From assembly GCA_034421515.1 (NCBI GenBank), contig DAOUKH010000065.1:1-64000 (forward strand): a DNA stretch of 64,000 nucleotides. The letters run 5' to 3'. This document shows, piece after piece, positions 24,087-31,482 of the stretch. A program made the translations under genes and the position numbers. Position 1 is the stretch's first letter. Each line of letters opens with the position of its first letter. The notes below the pieces were generated by a model. It worked only from the letters and a program-made list of their open reading frames with translations. It searched no databases and had not been told where the DNA came from. This stretch comes from DAOUKH01 sp034421515 (GTDB taxonomy: Bacteria > Chloroflexota > Dehalococcoidia > SHYB01).

Positions 24087-24953
24087 TTACGCCCCTTTGG
24101 CTCGCTCGACGGCCTTGCGCAGCGCGCGCTTCGTCAGCACCCCGACGAGGTGCACCCGCTGCTCTATCGTGCCGCGCATATCGGTGATAGGTTTCGCGAC
24201 CTTCTTGGCCAGCTCCGAGGCCTCGACGATGTTCTCTTCCGTCGGCTCCTTGCCTACCAGGAACGCCTCCGCCTCCGACGCCACGACCGGCGTCGGCGCC
24301 ACCGACGCCAGCGCAATCCGCGCCGACTCGATGGTCCCGTTATCGAGGACGACCGACGCCCCCGTGCCCGCCACCGCGATGTCCATCTCGTTGCGCGGGA
24401 TGAACCGGAGGTAGTGGGACCCCTCGCCCTTCATCGGCGGGGGGAACTTGATCGACACCAGAATCTCGCCGTCCTGGAGCACGCTCTGTCGCGGCCCCGT
24501 GCAGAATTCCTCCGCCGGCACCTCGCGCCGCCCGTTCGGGCCCGCGATAACGCACACGCCGCGGTGCACGATGACCGACGGTATGGTGTCCCCGCTCGGC
24601 GCGGCATTGGCGAGGTTGCCTCCCACGCTGGCCCGGCCTTGGATCTGGATTCCGCCGATCATCCACGTGGAGTCGAACAGCGCGGGATACGTCTCCCGCA
24701 CCGCATCGTTCTCATAGATCTGATAGCAGGGCGCCGCGGCCCCGAGTGTCAGCCCCTCGCTCGAGATGGCAATCTCGGTGAGCTCGGGGATCTTCTTCAT
24801 GTCGACCACGCGGTCGAGCTCGAAGACCTTGGCCCGCAGGTGGATGAGCAGGTCGGTGCCGCCCGCCAGCGCCCGCGCCTTGGCCCCCTTCTCCGCCATC
24901 AACCCGACCGCGTCCTCGACGCTGGTCGGAGCTACGTATTCGAAGTCTTTCAG
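24087..24953 (-). CDS. FAD-binding subunit of molybdenum hydroxylase (CoxM-like), probable CTG start
   Basis: This subunit is 288 residues if it starts at CTG 24953. The FAD_binding_5 motifs are present: RALAGGTDLLIHLR, IGGIQIQGRASVGGNLANAAPSGDTIP (the second conserved FAD motif) and a CO_deh_flav_C tail. The first ATG (24899) or TTG (24902) would remove KDFEYVAPTSVEDAVGL, the conserved N-terminal strand of the family. That segment is in frame and preceded only by a CTG, itself two codons after an in-frame TAG. A purine-rich AAGGGGGT lies about 8 nt before this CTG. It is the first gene of the five-gene operon. Confidence 0.85.
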   Translation of the reverse strand: MKDFEYVAPTSVEDAVGLMAEKGAKARALAGGTDLLIHLRAKVFELDRVVDMKKIPELTEIAISSEGLTLGAAAPCYQIYENDAVRETYPALFDSTWMIGGIQIQGRASVGGNLANAAPSGDTIPSVIVHRGVCVIAGPNGRREVPAEEFCTGPRQSVLQDGEILVSIKFPPPMKGEGSHYLRFIPRNEMDIAVAGTGASVVLDNGTIESARIALASVAPTPVVASEAEAFLVGKEPTEENIVEASELAKKVAKPITDMRGTIEQRVHLVGVLTKRALRKAVERAKGA

Positions 24954-25120
24954 GGCCTACCCCCTTCAGTAGGCGGTCCGAGGCGCAAGACGCCCAGAGT
25001 CCACCTGAAAATGAGCACTCGGAAGGGTAGCACAACCCCTATACCAGCGCAATGAAACAGGCCACGCCCCAGACTCCCCTTCCCCACTCGGCAGACCCGT
25101 AACCTAGCCGGGGGCAACTG

Positions 25121-25462
25121 CCCTGTCTTCCGCGCGCCCGCAGGGCAATTCGGGCCAACTCCGCCGTGCGCCGCGGTGAGGGCCCTGTCTCCTGCGCGTC
25201 CGCAGGGCAGTTCGGACCAATTCCGTCGCCCGCCGCGGTGAGGGCCCTGTCTCCTGCGCGTCCACAGGGCAGGTCGGGCCAATTCCGCCGCCCGCCGCGG
25301 TAAGGGCCCCGTCTCCTGCGCGTCCACAGGGCAGCTCGGGCCAATTCCGCCGCCCGCCGCGGTAAGGGCCCTGTCTCCTGCGCGTCCGCAGGGCAATCGG
25401 GCCAATTCCGCCGCCCGCCTGGATAGTGGGGCTTCTCTCCCACGCGTCCGCAGGGTGTCGCT
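25121..25462. repeat. 62-bp tandem repeat, five full units plus a partial sixth
   Basis: Units begin at 25121, 25183, 25245, 25307 and 25369, each exactly 62 bp, with a degenerate partial unit from 25431. Each has a GCCCTG...CAGGGC inverted repeat (6-bp arms), a TCGGGCCAATTCCGCC block and a GCCGCGGT(G/A)AGG end. Units 2-4 differ at only a few positions, the outer ones at more. The 62-bp period is not a multiple of three, arguing against a coding repeat. Units are contiguous with no variable spacers, so this is not CRISPR. It lies in the 24954-25907 gap upstream of the molybdenum hydroxylase operon and downstream of alaS. Confidence 0.9.
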
Positions 25463-25478
25463 ACCGCATCCCGTCAAA

Positions 25479-25492
25479 GAACGTACGTTCTG
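25479..25492. promoter_or_regulatory. Perfect palindrome AGAACGTACGTTCT (SOS-box-like)
   Basis: This 14-bp perfect palindrome contains GAAC-N4-GTTC, the core of LexA operators in Gram-positive bacteria and some relatives. It stands alone just beyond the tandem repeat, about 525 nt upstream of the FAD-subunit start, with no SOS gene next to it. It could equally be a site for a TetR-like dimer or chance. Confidence 0.3.
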
Positions 25493-25576
25493 TCATGATG
25501 ATAGGCCCTGGGTGAGGGCGCGTCAAGCGGGCGGTGGCGCGATCACTTCATTGAGAGGAAGGCGGTTGGAGGAAGC

Positions 25577-25600
25577 GGGCGCGTCGCGACGCGCCCCTAC
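25577..25600 (-). repeat. GTAGGGGCG-type hairpin repeat, copy 2 (inverted)
   Basis: GGGCGCGTCGCGACGCGCCC (25577-25596) is a perfect 20-bp palindrome followed by CTAC. Read on the minus strand it begins GTAGGGGCGCG, the same frame as the hairpin at 7706-7730. Another remnant, GTCGCCCCTAC, occurs near 25638. Confidence 0.5.
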
Positions 25601-25722
25601 GGGGAGGCGCTAGGGGCGGGGGTTGGCGGTAGGAAGGAGTCGCCCCTACAGGGACGTTTGCAGCATAGGGCCGCAGGCTGCGTTGACGTTGGCGCACGCC
25701 TCCCGGCCCCCCACCCTCCCCG

Positions 25723-25880
25723 ACCCTCTCCCAGCGGGAGAGGGGGAAGACCGCCCCACCCCGACCCTCTCTCAGTCTCCCCCAGAGGGGGAGAGGTAAA
25801 AGAGGCGGTGAGGGAGAGGGGGGAAGACCGCCCCGCCCCGGCCCTCTCTCAGTCTCTCCCAGGGGGAGAGAGGTTTAAGG
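25723..25880 (-). repeat. Composite intergenic hairpin repeat (family A), inverted copy
   Basis: This is the reverse orientation of the blocks at 7796 and 9806. CTCTCCCAGCGGGAGAG and GAAGACCGCCCC are followed by CCCTCTCTCAGTCTCCCCCAGAGGGGGAGAGG; then a second GAAGACCGCCCC and a second core end in AGGTTTAAGG. It lies within 30 bp of the alaS stop. Confidence 0.75.
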
Positions 25881-25907
25881 AGCGGCGGACCTGGCTGGCC
25901 GACCGCG

Positions 25908-28826
25908 CTACCGCCGCCTCACCAGCTCCGGCGCCAATGCCAGCGCCTCCGCCAGCTTCGACGCGTCCTTGCCGCCGGCCTGGGCCATGTCGGGGCGGCC
26001 GCCGCCACCGCCGCCGGCGACCTTGGCCACCTCGCGGATGATGTTGCCCGCGTGGTAGCCCTCCGCCGTCAGGTCCTTGCTCACCGTCGCCACGAACGCC
26101 GGCTTTCCGTCGATCACCGAGCCAAGCACGATCACCCCGCTCTCGATCCGGCCGCGCAGCGAGTCCGCCGCGCCGCGCAGGGCGTCCATCGTCGACACCG
26201 TGACCTCCGACGCGAGCACCGCCACGCCGTCCACGTCCTGCGCCCCGCCCGCGAGCCCGTCCGTCTGGCGCTTAGCGAGGTCGCGTTCCAACGCCGACGC
26301 GCGCTTCCGCTCCCGGTCGAGGTCCTCCAGCACCGCGGCCAGCCGCGACTGAAGATCGGCGGGCGCCGTCTGCAGCTGCTTGGCGAGTGCCTCCATCAAG
26401 ACGTGCCGTTCCGAAAGCACGCCCTCTGTGCCGCGACCCGTCACCGCTTCGATGCGGCGGGTACCCGCGCCGATGCTGCCCTCGCTCTCCACGTGCAGCA
26501 GCCCGATCTCGCCCGTTGCCGCGGTATGCGTGCCGCCGCACAACTCGAAGCTGAACGGCTCCTCGCCGGGGGCGCCGATGCGGCAGGTCCGCACCATGTC
26601 GCCATACTTGTCGCCGAAAAAGGCCAACGCGCCGTTGTCGATGGCTTCTTGGAAACCCATTTGTTCATGCAGGACGGGCAGGTTGTCCAGCACCCGCCCG
26701 TTCACCATCCGTTCGATCTCGCGAAGCTCGTCGCCGCTCACCCCCGACGGGTGCGAAAAGTCGAAGCGCAGACGGTCGGGCGCGACCAGCGACCCCGCCT
26801 GCCGCACGTGCGTCCCCAGGACCCGTCGCAGGGCGGCGTGGAGCAGGTGGGTGCCGGTGTGGTTTCGCATCACGTCGGCGCGGCGTGATGCATCGACCCG
26901 CGCCGTCACTCGTTCACCGACGGCGACCTCGCCGTCGACGACCTCGCCGGCATGCACAATGAGCCCCGCCACCGGCGCGTGCGTTGTCTCGACCGCGATG
27001 CGGCCCTGTGCGCCGGCTATCTCGCCCGTGTCGCCAACCTGACCGCCGGCCTCGGCGTAGAACGGCGTCTCAGAGAGCACGACCTCGACAGCATCGCCGC
27101 GCGCGGCCCTCTCCACGGGCGCGCCGTTCACGAGCATCGCGACCAGTGTCGTCGCTTGCTCCGTCGACTCGTAGCCGCTAAAGACAGTGGGGGCGGCCAC
27201 GGCGATTCTCGGCTCTCCTGCCCTCATGGTGGCCGATACATAGACCCTCTCCCCGAGACCGAACTTGGCTGCAGCACGGCTCCGCTCGCGTTGGGCCTCG
27301 AGGTCGCGTTCGAACCCCTCGACGTCGACGCTCATACCGTGCTCGCGCGCCACGTCGATGGTGATGTCCAACGGAAAGCCAAACGTGTCGTAGAGCTTGA
27401 ACGCGGCCTCGCCGGGCGTTTGTGCCTTCAGAAGATCGACGGCCTCCCGCGCCCCGCGCAGGGCCGCGGCCGTCTCCCGCGACGCGCGGTCGGCGTCGAG
27501 GTCGCCGGCGTCCCACCGCCGTTGGATATTCTCGGCGCGGTCGGCGGCGAAGCGCAGCCGGGGCGCGACGAACGGCCACCCGGCTGCGGCGGCGCCTTCG
27601 TGCGGCGCCTGGGACAGATCGCGCAAACCCGACAGCGCCCCGCCTATCTCCTTGCCGTCCTGCTTTGACTCGGCCGCGGCAAGTCCGGCGTCGGCCGCTT
27701 CGACCGCGCTCATGAACCCCCGCAGCAGCGCCATGCCCTGCTGCAACGTCTGCCCGAAGCGATCCTCCTCGGCCTGAATGACGCTGAGCACGGTCGCGCG
27801 CTCACGTTCGAGCTCCGGATACTGGTGCGCCATCTTCTCGATGACCAACTTGGAAAGGTCGCCCAGGAAGAGGCCCTCGATCCCCGCCTTGCGGGCGAAG
27901 CGCACCGCGCGGCGCAGGATGCGCCGCAGCACGTAGCCGCGCCCCTCGTTCGCGGGCGTCACGCCGTCGGCGATGAGGAAGGTAACGCTGCGCGCGTGCT
28001 CCGCGAGCACCCGCAGCGCGTAATCCGTCTCATCGTCCGACCCATAGGACGTGCCCGCCAGCTTCGCCGCGCCCGCGACGAGGTAGTCGAAGGCGTCGCT
28101 CTCGTAGGCCGAGAGCCGGCCCTGCATGATCGTCGCGGTGCGCTCCAGCCCCATGCCGGTGTCGATGTTGGGCGCGGGGAGCTTCGTCCGCGTCCCGTCG
28201 CGGTGGTGGTAGAACTGCGTGAAGACCAGGTTCCAGATCTCGACAAACCGCTCGCCGCTGTCGGCGGGGGTGAGGTCGGCCCCGTACTCCTCGCCGTAGT
28301 CGTAGTGGATCTCGCTGCAGGGGCCGCAGGGGCCCTCCTCGCCTGCCGGACCCCAGAAGTTGTCCTCGTCCCCATAGCGGACGATGCGCTCGGCGGGCAC
28401 CCCGATCTCGCGCCAGTAGCCCTCCGCCTCGTCGTCGTCGAGGTAGATGCTCACCCACAGGCGCTCCTCGGGCAGCTCGAGCACCTCCGTGACGAACTCC
28501 CACGACCACGCGATGGCTTCCTTCTTGAAGTAGTCGCCGATGCTGAAGTTGCCCAGCATCTCGAAGAACGTGAGGTGCTTGGTGTCGCCGACGTTCTCGA
28601 TGTCGGTGGTGCGGAAGCACTTCTGCGACGACGCCAGCCGCGGGTTCGGCGGCTCCGCCTCGCCCGAGAAGTATTGCTTGAACTGCACCATCCCCGCGCT
28701 CGTCAGCAGCAGCGTCGGGTCGCCCACCGGAATCAGCGACGACGACGGCGCAACGAGGTGCCCCCGCTCGGCGAAAAAGTCGAGGTAGGCCTTGCGGATT
28801 TCGTCGGTCGTGGTAGGCGGCGTCAT
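25908..28826 (-). CDS. alaS: Alanyl-tRNA synthetase with an internal insertion
   Basis: AlaRS charges tRNA-Ala and edits Ser/Gly-tRNA-Ala. The 972 residues include the class II core (RTTDIENVGDTKHLTFFEML at 72-91, MGLERTATIMQG at 225-236), the editing domain with NHTGTHLLHAALR and CGGTHTAATGEIG, and the C-Ala domain with a Gly-rich KVAGGGGGGRPDMAQAGG. It is about 90 residues longer than usual because of an Ala/Glu-rich segment, roughly residues 372-468, between QQGMALLRG and GEAAFKLYDTFGFP, where most bacterial AlaRS have about 15 residues. The start ATG and a TAGAAT promoter (28860-28865) are clear. Confidence 0.95.
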   Translation of the reverse strand: MTPPTTTDEIRKAYLDFFAERGHLVAPSSSLIPVGDPTLLLTSAGMVQFKQYFSGEAEPPNPRLASSQKCFRTTDIENVGDTKHLTFFEMLGNFSIGDYFKKEAIAWSWEFVTEVLELPEERLWVSIYLDDDEAEGYWREIGVPAERIVRYGDEDNFWGPAGEEGPCGPCSEIHYDYGEEYGADLTPADSGERFVEIWNLVFTQFYHHRDGTRTKLPAPNIDTGMGLERTATIMQGRLSAYESDAFDYLVAGAAKLAGTSYGSDDETDYALRVLAEHARSVTFLIADGVTPANEGRGYVLRRILRRAVRFARKAGIEGLFLGDLSKLVIEKMAHQYPELERERATVLSVIQAEEDRFGQTLQQGMALLRGFMSAVEAADAGLAAAESKQDGKEIGGALSGLRDLSQAPHEGAAAAGWPFVAPRLRFAADRAENIQRRWDAGDLDADRASRETAAALRGAREAVDLLKAQTPGEAAFKLYDTFGFPLDITIDVAREHGMSVDVEGFERDLEAQRERSRAAAKFGLGERVYVSATMRAGEPRIAVAAPTVFSGYESTEQATTLVAMLVNGAPVERAARGDAVEVVLSETPFYAEAGGQVGDTGEIAGAQGRIAVETTHAPVAGLIVHAGEVVDGEVAVGERVTARVDASRRADVMRNHTGTHLLHAALRRVLGTHVRQAGSLVAPDRLRFDFSHPSGVSGDELREIERMVNGRVLDNLPVLHEQMGFQEAIDNGALAFFGDKYGDMVRTCRIGAPGEEPFSFELCGGTHTAATGEIGLLHVESEGSIGAGTRRIEAVTGRGTEGVLSERHVLMEALAKQLQTAPADLQSRLAAVLEDLDRERKRASALERDLAKRQTDGLAGGAQDVDGVAVLASEVTVSTMDALRGAADSLRGRIESGVIVLGSVIDGKPAFVATVSKDLTAEGYHAGNIIREVAKVAGGGGGGRPDMAQAGGKDASKLAEALALAPELVRRR

Positions 28827-28859
28827 CGTGCTGGCGCGAAGCGTGCGTGGAACGCCTTA

Positions 28860-28865
28860 ATTCTA
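28860..28865 (-). promoter_or_regulatory. -10 box TAGAAT of alaS
   Basis: Read on the minus strand as CTGTTAGAAT, an extended -10 (TGN before the box). It lies 33 nt upstream of the alaS ATG. The remaining 28827-29046 gap shows nothing else convincing. Confidence 0.5.
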
Positions 28866-29046
28866 ACAGTGCGAAGCGGCCCCCTTACGGTCTCCCAGCG
28901 GATTTCCAAAACATCGGGATGGCCTTCCCGCACTTCGCCATCAAGATACAAGCCCTTCTAATGCCCCGTTTGACACCCCGCCGCGCCCTTCCGTACGCTA
29001 GGAACGTGGCGCCGCTCCTCTATCCCCCTCCTTCGCCTCCGGTTGC

Positions 29047-30219
29047 GTGGTAGCCGGCCACTCTCCGTTCGAGCTTGTCACCGACCGTGACCGGCTGGCG
29101 CGCGCCGTCAAGGCCGCCCTCCGCGAGCCCGTCGTCGCCATCGACACCGAGGCCAACGGCTACCACCGCTACCCGGAACGGGTCTGCCTCATCCAGCTCG
29201 CCACGCCGAAGCGTCTCTACGTCATCGACCCCATCGAAATCGACGACATGTCGCCCCTCGGCCAACTGATCGAAAGCCGGCGGGTCGAGAAGGTGATCCA
29301 CGGCGCCGACTACGACATCCGCGGCCTCGACCGCGACTGGGGCTGGCGCATCGCAAACATCTTCGACTCCAGCATCGCGGCCCGGTTCGCGGGTATGGAG
29401 AAGATCGGCCTCGCCGCCGCCCTGGAAGAATGCCTGGGGATTCACGTCGAGAAGCTGAAGCGGCTACAGCGGGCCGACTGGAGCCGCCGCCCGCTCAGCG
29501 ACGAGGCCCTAGCCTACGCCGCGGAGGACGTCGCCCACATGCTGCCCCTTCGCGACGCCCTGCTCGAACGCCTCCAGAATCTTGGACGAGCCGCCTGGGC
29601 CGCCGAGGAGTTCGCCCGGCTCGAAGAGATTCGCTATTCGCCGCCCGACCCGCCCGAGGTGGCCTGCTTCTCCTACAAGGGTGGCCGCGACCTCGACGGA
29701 CGGGGCCGCGCCATCCTCAAGGAGTTGGCCGTGGCCCGCGAGGCCGAGGCCCTGCGGCGGGGCGTCCCCACCTTCCGCATCATGCGCAGCGAAGACCTGG
29801 TCGGCATCGCCGCCGCGCCGGACGATCAGGAGAGCGTCGGCAAGCTGTTGAAGCGGTCGCATCCCGGATTCGCCAACCGTCTCCGCCGGGCTCTTGCAAA
29901 AGGGAGGAAGGCCCCACCCGACCCAAGGCCCCGCTCCAGCGGCGCGCCGCCGCGCATGACGGCGGAGCAGCAGGCCCGGCTGAAGGACCTGAAGGAATGG
30001 CGCAACGCGCGGGCGGCGGAGCTTGCCCTCGACGTGTCCGTGATCTGGCCGGCCGCCAGCCTCGACCGCCTCGCACGCGAGCCCGAGCTCCTAGCGGAAG
30101 AGATCAACGAATCCGACGTCCGCCGCTGGCAGGCCGAGCGCTTCGAGGAAAGTCTCGCCCAGGTCTTGGCAAAGAAGCGGGAAACGGCCGCACCCAAACG
30201 GCGTCGTCGCCGCCGCTAA
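29047..30219 (+). CDS. rnd: Ribonuclease D (DEDDy exonuclease with HRDC domain)
   Basis: This 390-residue 3'-5' exoribonuclease is used in tRNA 3' maturation. The DEDDy site is visible: AIDTEANGYHRY (Exo I, D and E), HGADYDIRGLDRDWG (Exo II) and ALAYAAEDVAHMLPL (Exo III, Tyr and Asp). LGIHVEKLKRLQRADWSRRPL is the characteristic RNase D linker before Exo III. A helical HRDC-like region follows (about 200-375), and the basic tail KRRRRRR may aid RNA binding. The start is GTG at 29047. The 3' end overlaps the convergent malic enzyme gene by 4 nt. Confidence 0.9.
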   Translation: MVAGHSPFELVTDRDRLARAVKAALREPVVAIDTEANGYHRYPERVCLIQLATPKRLYVIDPIEIDDMSPLGQLIESRRVEKVIHGADYDIRGLDRDWGWRIANIFDSSIAARFAGMEKIGLAAALEECLGIHVEKLKRLQRADWSRRPLSDEALAYAAEDVAHMLPLRDALLERLQNLGRAAWAAEEFARLEEIRYSPPDPPEVACFSYKGGRDLDGRGRAILKELAVAREAEALRRGVPTFRIMRSEDLVGIAAAPDDQESVGKLLKRSHPGFANRLRRALAKGRKAPPDPRPRSSGAPPRMTAEQQARLKDLKEWRNARAAELALDVSVIWPAASLDRLAREPELLAEEINESDVRRWQAERFEESLAQVLAKKRETAAPKRRRRRR

Positions 30220-31412
30220 CCGGCTCCTGCCGCCGCCGATTTCGACGCCGCTGCGGCGCGGCCTGACTCCGCGGTCCACGCCCCCGCGACGGCCTTCGCG
30301 ATGGCGGGCACCACGGCTTTGTCCAGCGCCCACGGGATGACTCGCTCCGGAACGGGCGTCTCCACCAGCCCGGCCAGCGCGCGCGCCGCGGCCACCTTCA
30401 TCTCCATCGTGATGCGCGGCGCGCGGACGTCCAACGCCCCACGGAAGACGCCGGGGAAGGCGAGGCAGTTGTTGATCTGGTTGGCGAAGTCGCTGCGCCC
30501 CGTGCCCACGACGGCGGCGCCCGCCGCCCTGGCCTCCTCCGGCATGATCTCCGGCACCGGGTTCGCCATGGCGAAGATGATCGGGTCCTTCGCCATCGAC
30601 TCGACCATCGCCGGCGTCATCGCTCCGGCCACCGAGAGGCCGATGAAGACGTCGGCGCCCCGGACGGCGTCTTCGAGCCCACCGCGGATGTCGTCGGCGT
30701 TAGTGATCGCCAGCATCTCCCGCTTGATCGGGGTGAGGTTCTCGCGTCCCTTGTGGATCGTTCCCTGGCTGTCGACGAGGATTACGTGCTTGGCGCCGAG
30801 GTGGAAGAGCATCTTGGCGGAGGCCACGCCCGAGGCGCCCGCGCCCGAAAAGACGATCCGCACGTCCTCCAGCGCCTTGCCGGTGACCTTCAGCGCGTTG
30901 AGCAGCCCGCCCAGGATGACCACCGCCGTCCCGTGCTGGTCGTCGTGGAAGACGGGGATGCCGATGTCCTGGAGGCGCTCCTCGATACCGAAGCAGCGGG
31001 GCGCCGAGATGTCTTCGAGGTTGACGCCGCCGAAGCTGGGCGCCAGCCGCGTGACGGTCTCGACGATTTCGTCGTCCGACTGGGTGGCCAAGCAGATGGG
31101 AAAGGCGTCGATGCCGGCGAGCTCCTTGAACAGGATCGCCTTGCCCTCCATCACCGGCATGGCGCCCTCGGGGCCGATGTTTCCCAGGCCGAGGACGGCG
31201 GAGCCGTCGGAGACCACGGCGACGGTGTTGCCGCGGTTCGTCATCTCGTAGGAGAGCGCGGTGTCTTCCGCCACCGCCAGGCTCACCGCGCCCACGCCGG
31301 GCGTATAGGCGATCGAGAGGTCTTCGATCGTCTCCAAGGGCATCCGCGAGACGATGCCCATCTTCCCTCTCGTCTCTCTATGGCGTCGAAGCGCCTCGGC
31401 GTTGTAGTCCAT
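30216..31412 (-). CDS. NAD(P)-dependent malic enzyme
   Basis: This 398-residue short bacterial malic enzyme decarboxylates malate to pyruvate. It has LSIAYTPGVGAVSLA (about 32-46), the metal/substrate site VNLEDISAPRCF, FHDDQHGTAVV, the Rossmann motif VFSGAGASGVASAKML and PALANPxPEI-like FAMANPVPEIMPEEA. It lacks the phosphotransacetylase domain of MaeB. An Ala/Lys-rich C-terminal extension is not conserved. A TAGAAT promoter precedes it. It overlaps rnd tail-to-tail. Confidence 0.9.
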   Translation of the reverse strand: MDYNAEALRRHRETRGKMGIVSRMPLETIEDLSIAYTPGVGAVSLAVAEDTALSYEMTNRGNTVAVVSDGSAVLGLGNIGPEGAMPVMEGKAILFKELAGIDAFPICLATQSDDEIVETVTRLAPSFGGVNLEDISAPRCFGIEERLQDIGIPVFHDDQHGTAVVILGGLLNALKVTGKALEDVRIVFSGAGASGVASAKMLFHLGAKHVILVDSQGTIHKGRENLTPIKREMLAITNADDIRGGLEDAVRGADVFIGLSVAGAMTPAMVESMAKDPIIFAMANPVPEIMPEEARAAGAAVVGTGRSDFANQINNCLAFPGVFRGALDVRAPRITMEMKVAAARALAGLVETPVPERVIPWALDKAVVPAIAKAVAGAWTAESGRAAAASKSAAAGAG

Positions 31413-31451
31413 GGTGCAAGACCTCAGATAGCGGAAGCCGCAAGAGTCGGG

Positions 31452-31457
31452 ATTCTA
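31452..31457 (-). promoter_or_regulatory. -10 box TAGAAT of the malic enzyme gene
   Basis: Minus-strand CTGCTAGAATCCC lies 39 nt before the ATG at 31412 and fits the GCTANNNT pattern. It is only 25 bp from the stop of the next gene. Confidence 0.5.
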
Positions 31458-31482
31458 GCAGGAGGAAGCGCCGCGCGATACC

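Noticed and set aside
21160..24953. Aerobic CO dehydrogenase (coxMSL)
   Set aside because: Subunit order and cofactor motifs match the superfamily, but the AYRCSFR active-site loop of form I CoxL is absent (AYRAPG is present), so CO oxidation is not supported.
25121..25462. CRISPR array
   Set aside because: Units are contiguous and nearly identical along their whole length, with no variable spacers and no cas genes in the window.
24950..25477. A minus-strand open frame of about 175 codons across the 62-bp tandem repeat
   Set aside because: It is a by-product of stop-poor GC-rich repeats. Because 62 is not a multiple of three, each unit is read in a different frame, giving no repeated peptide of constant register. 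The frame also overlaps the FAD-subunit leader and has no ribosome binding site.
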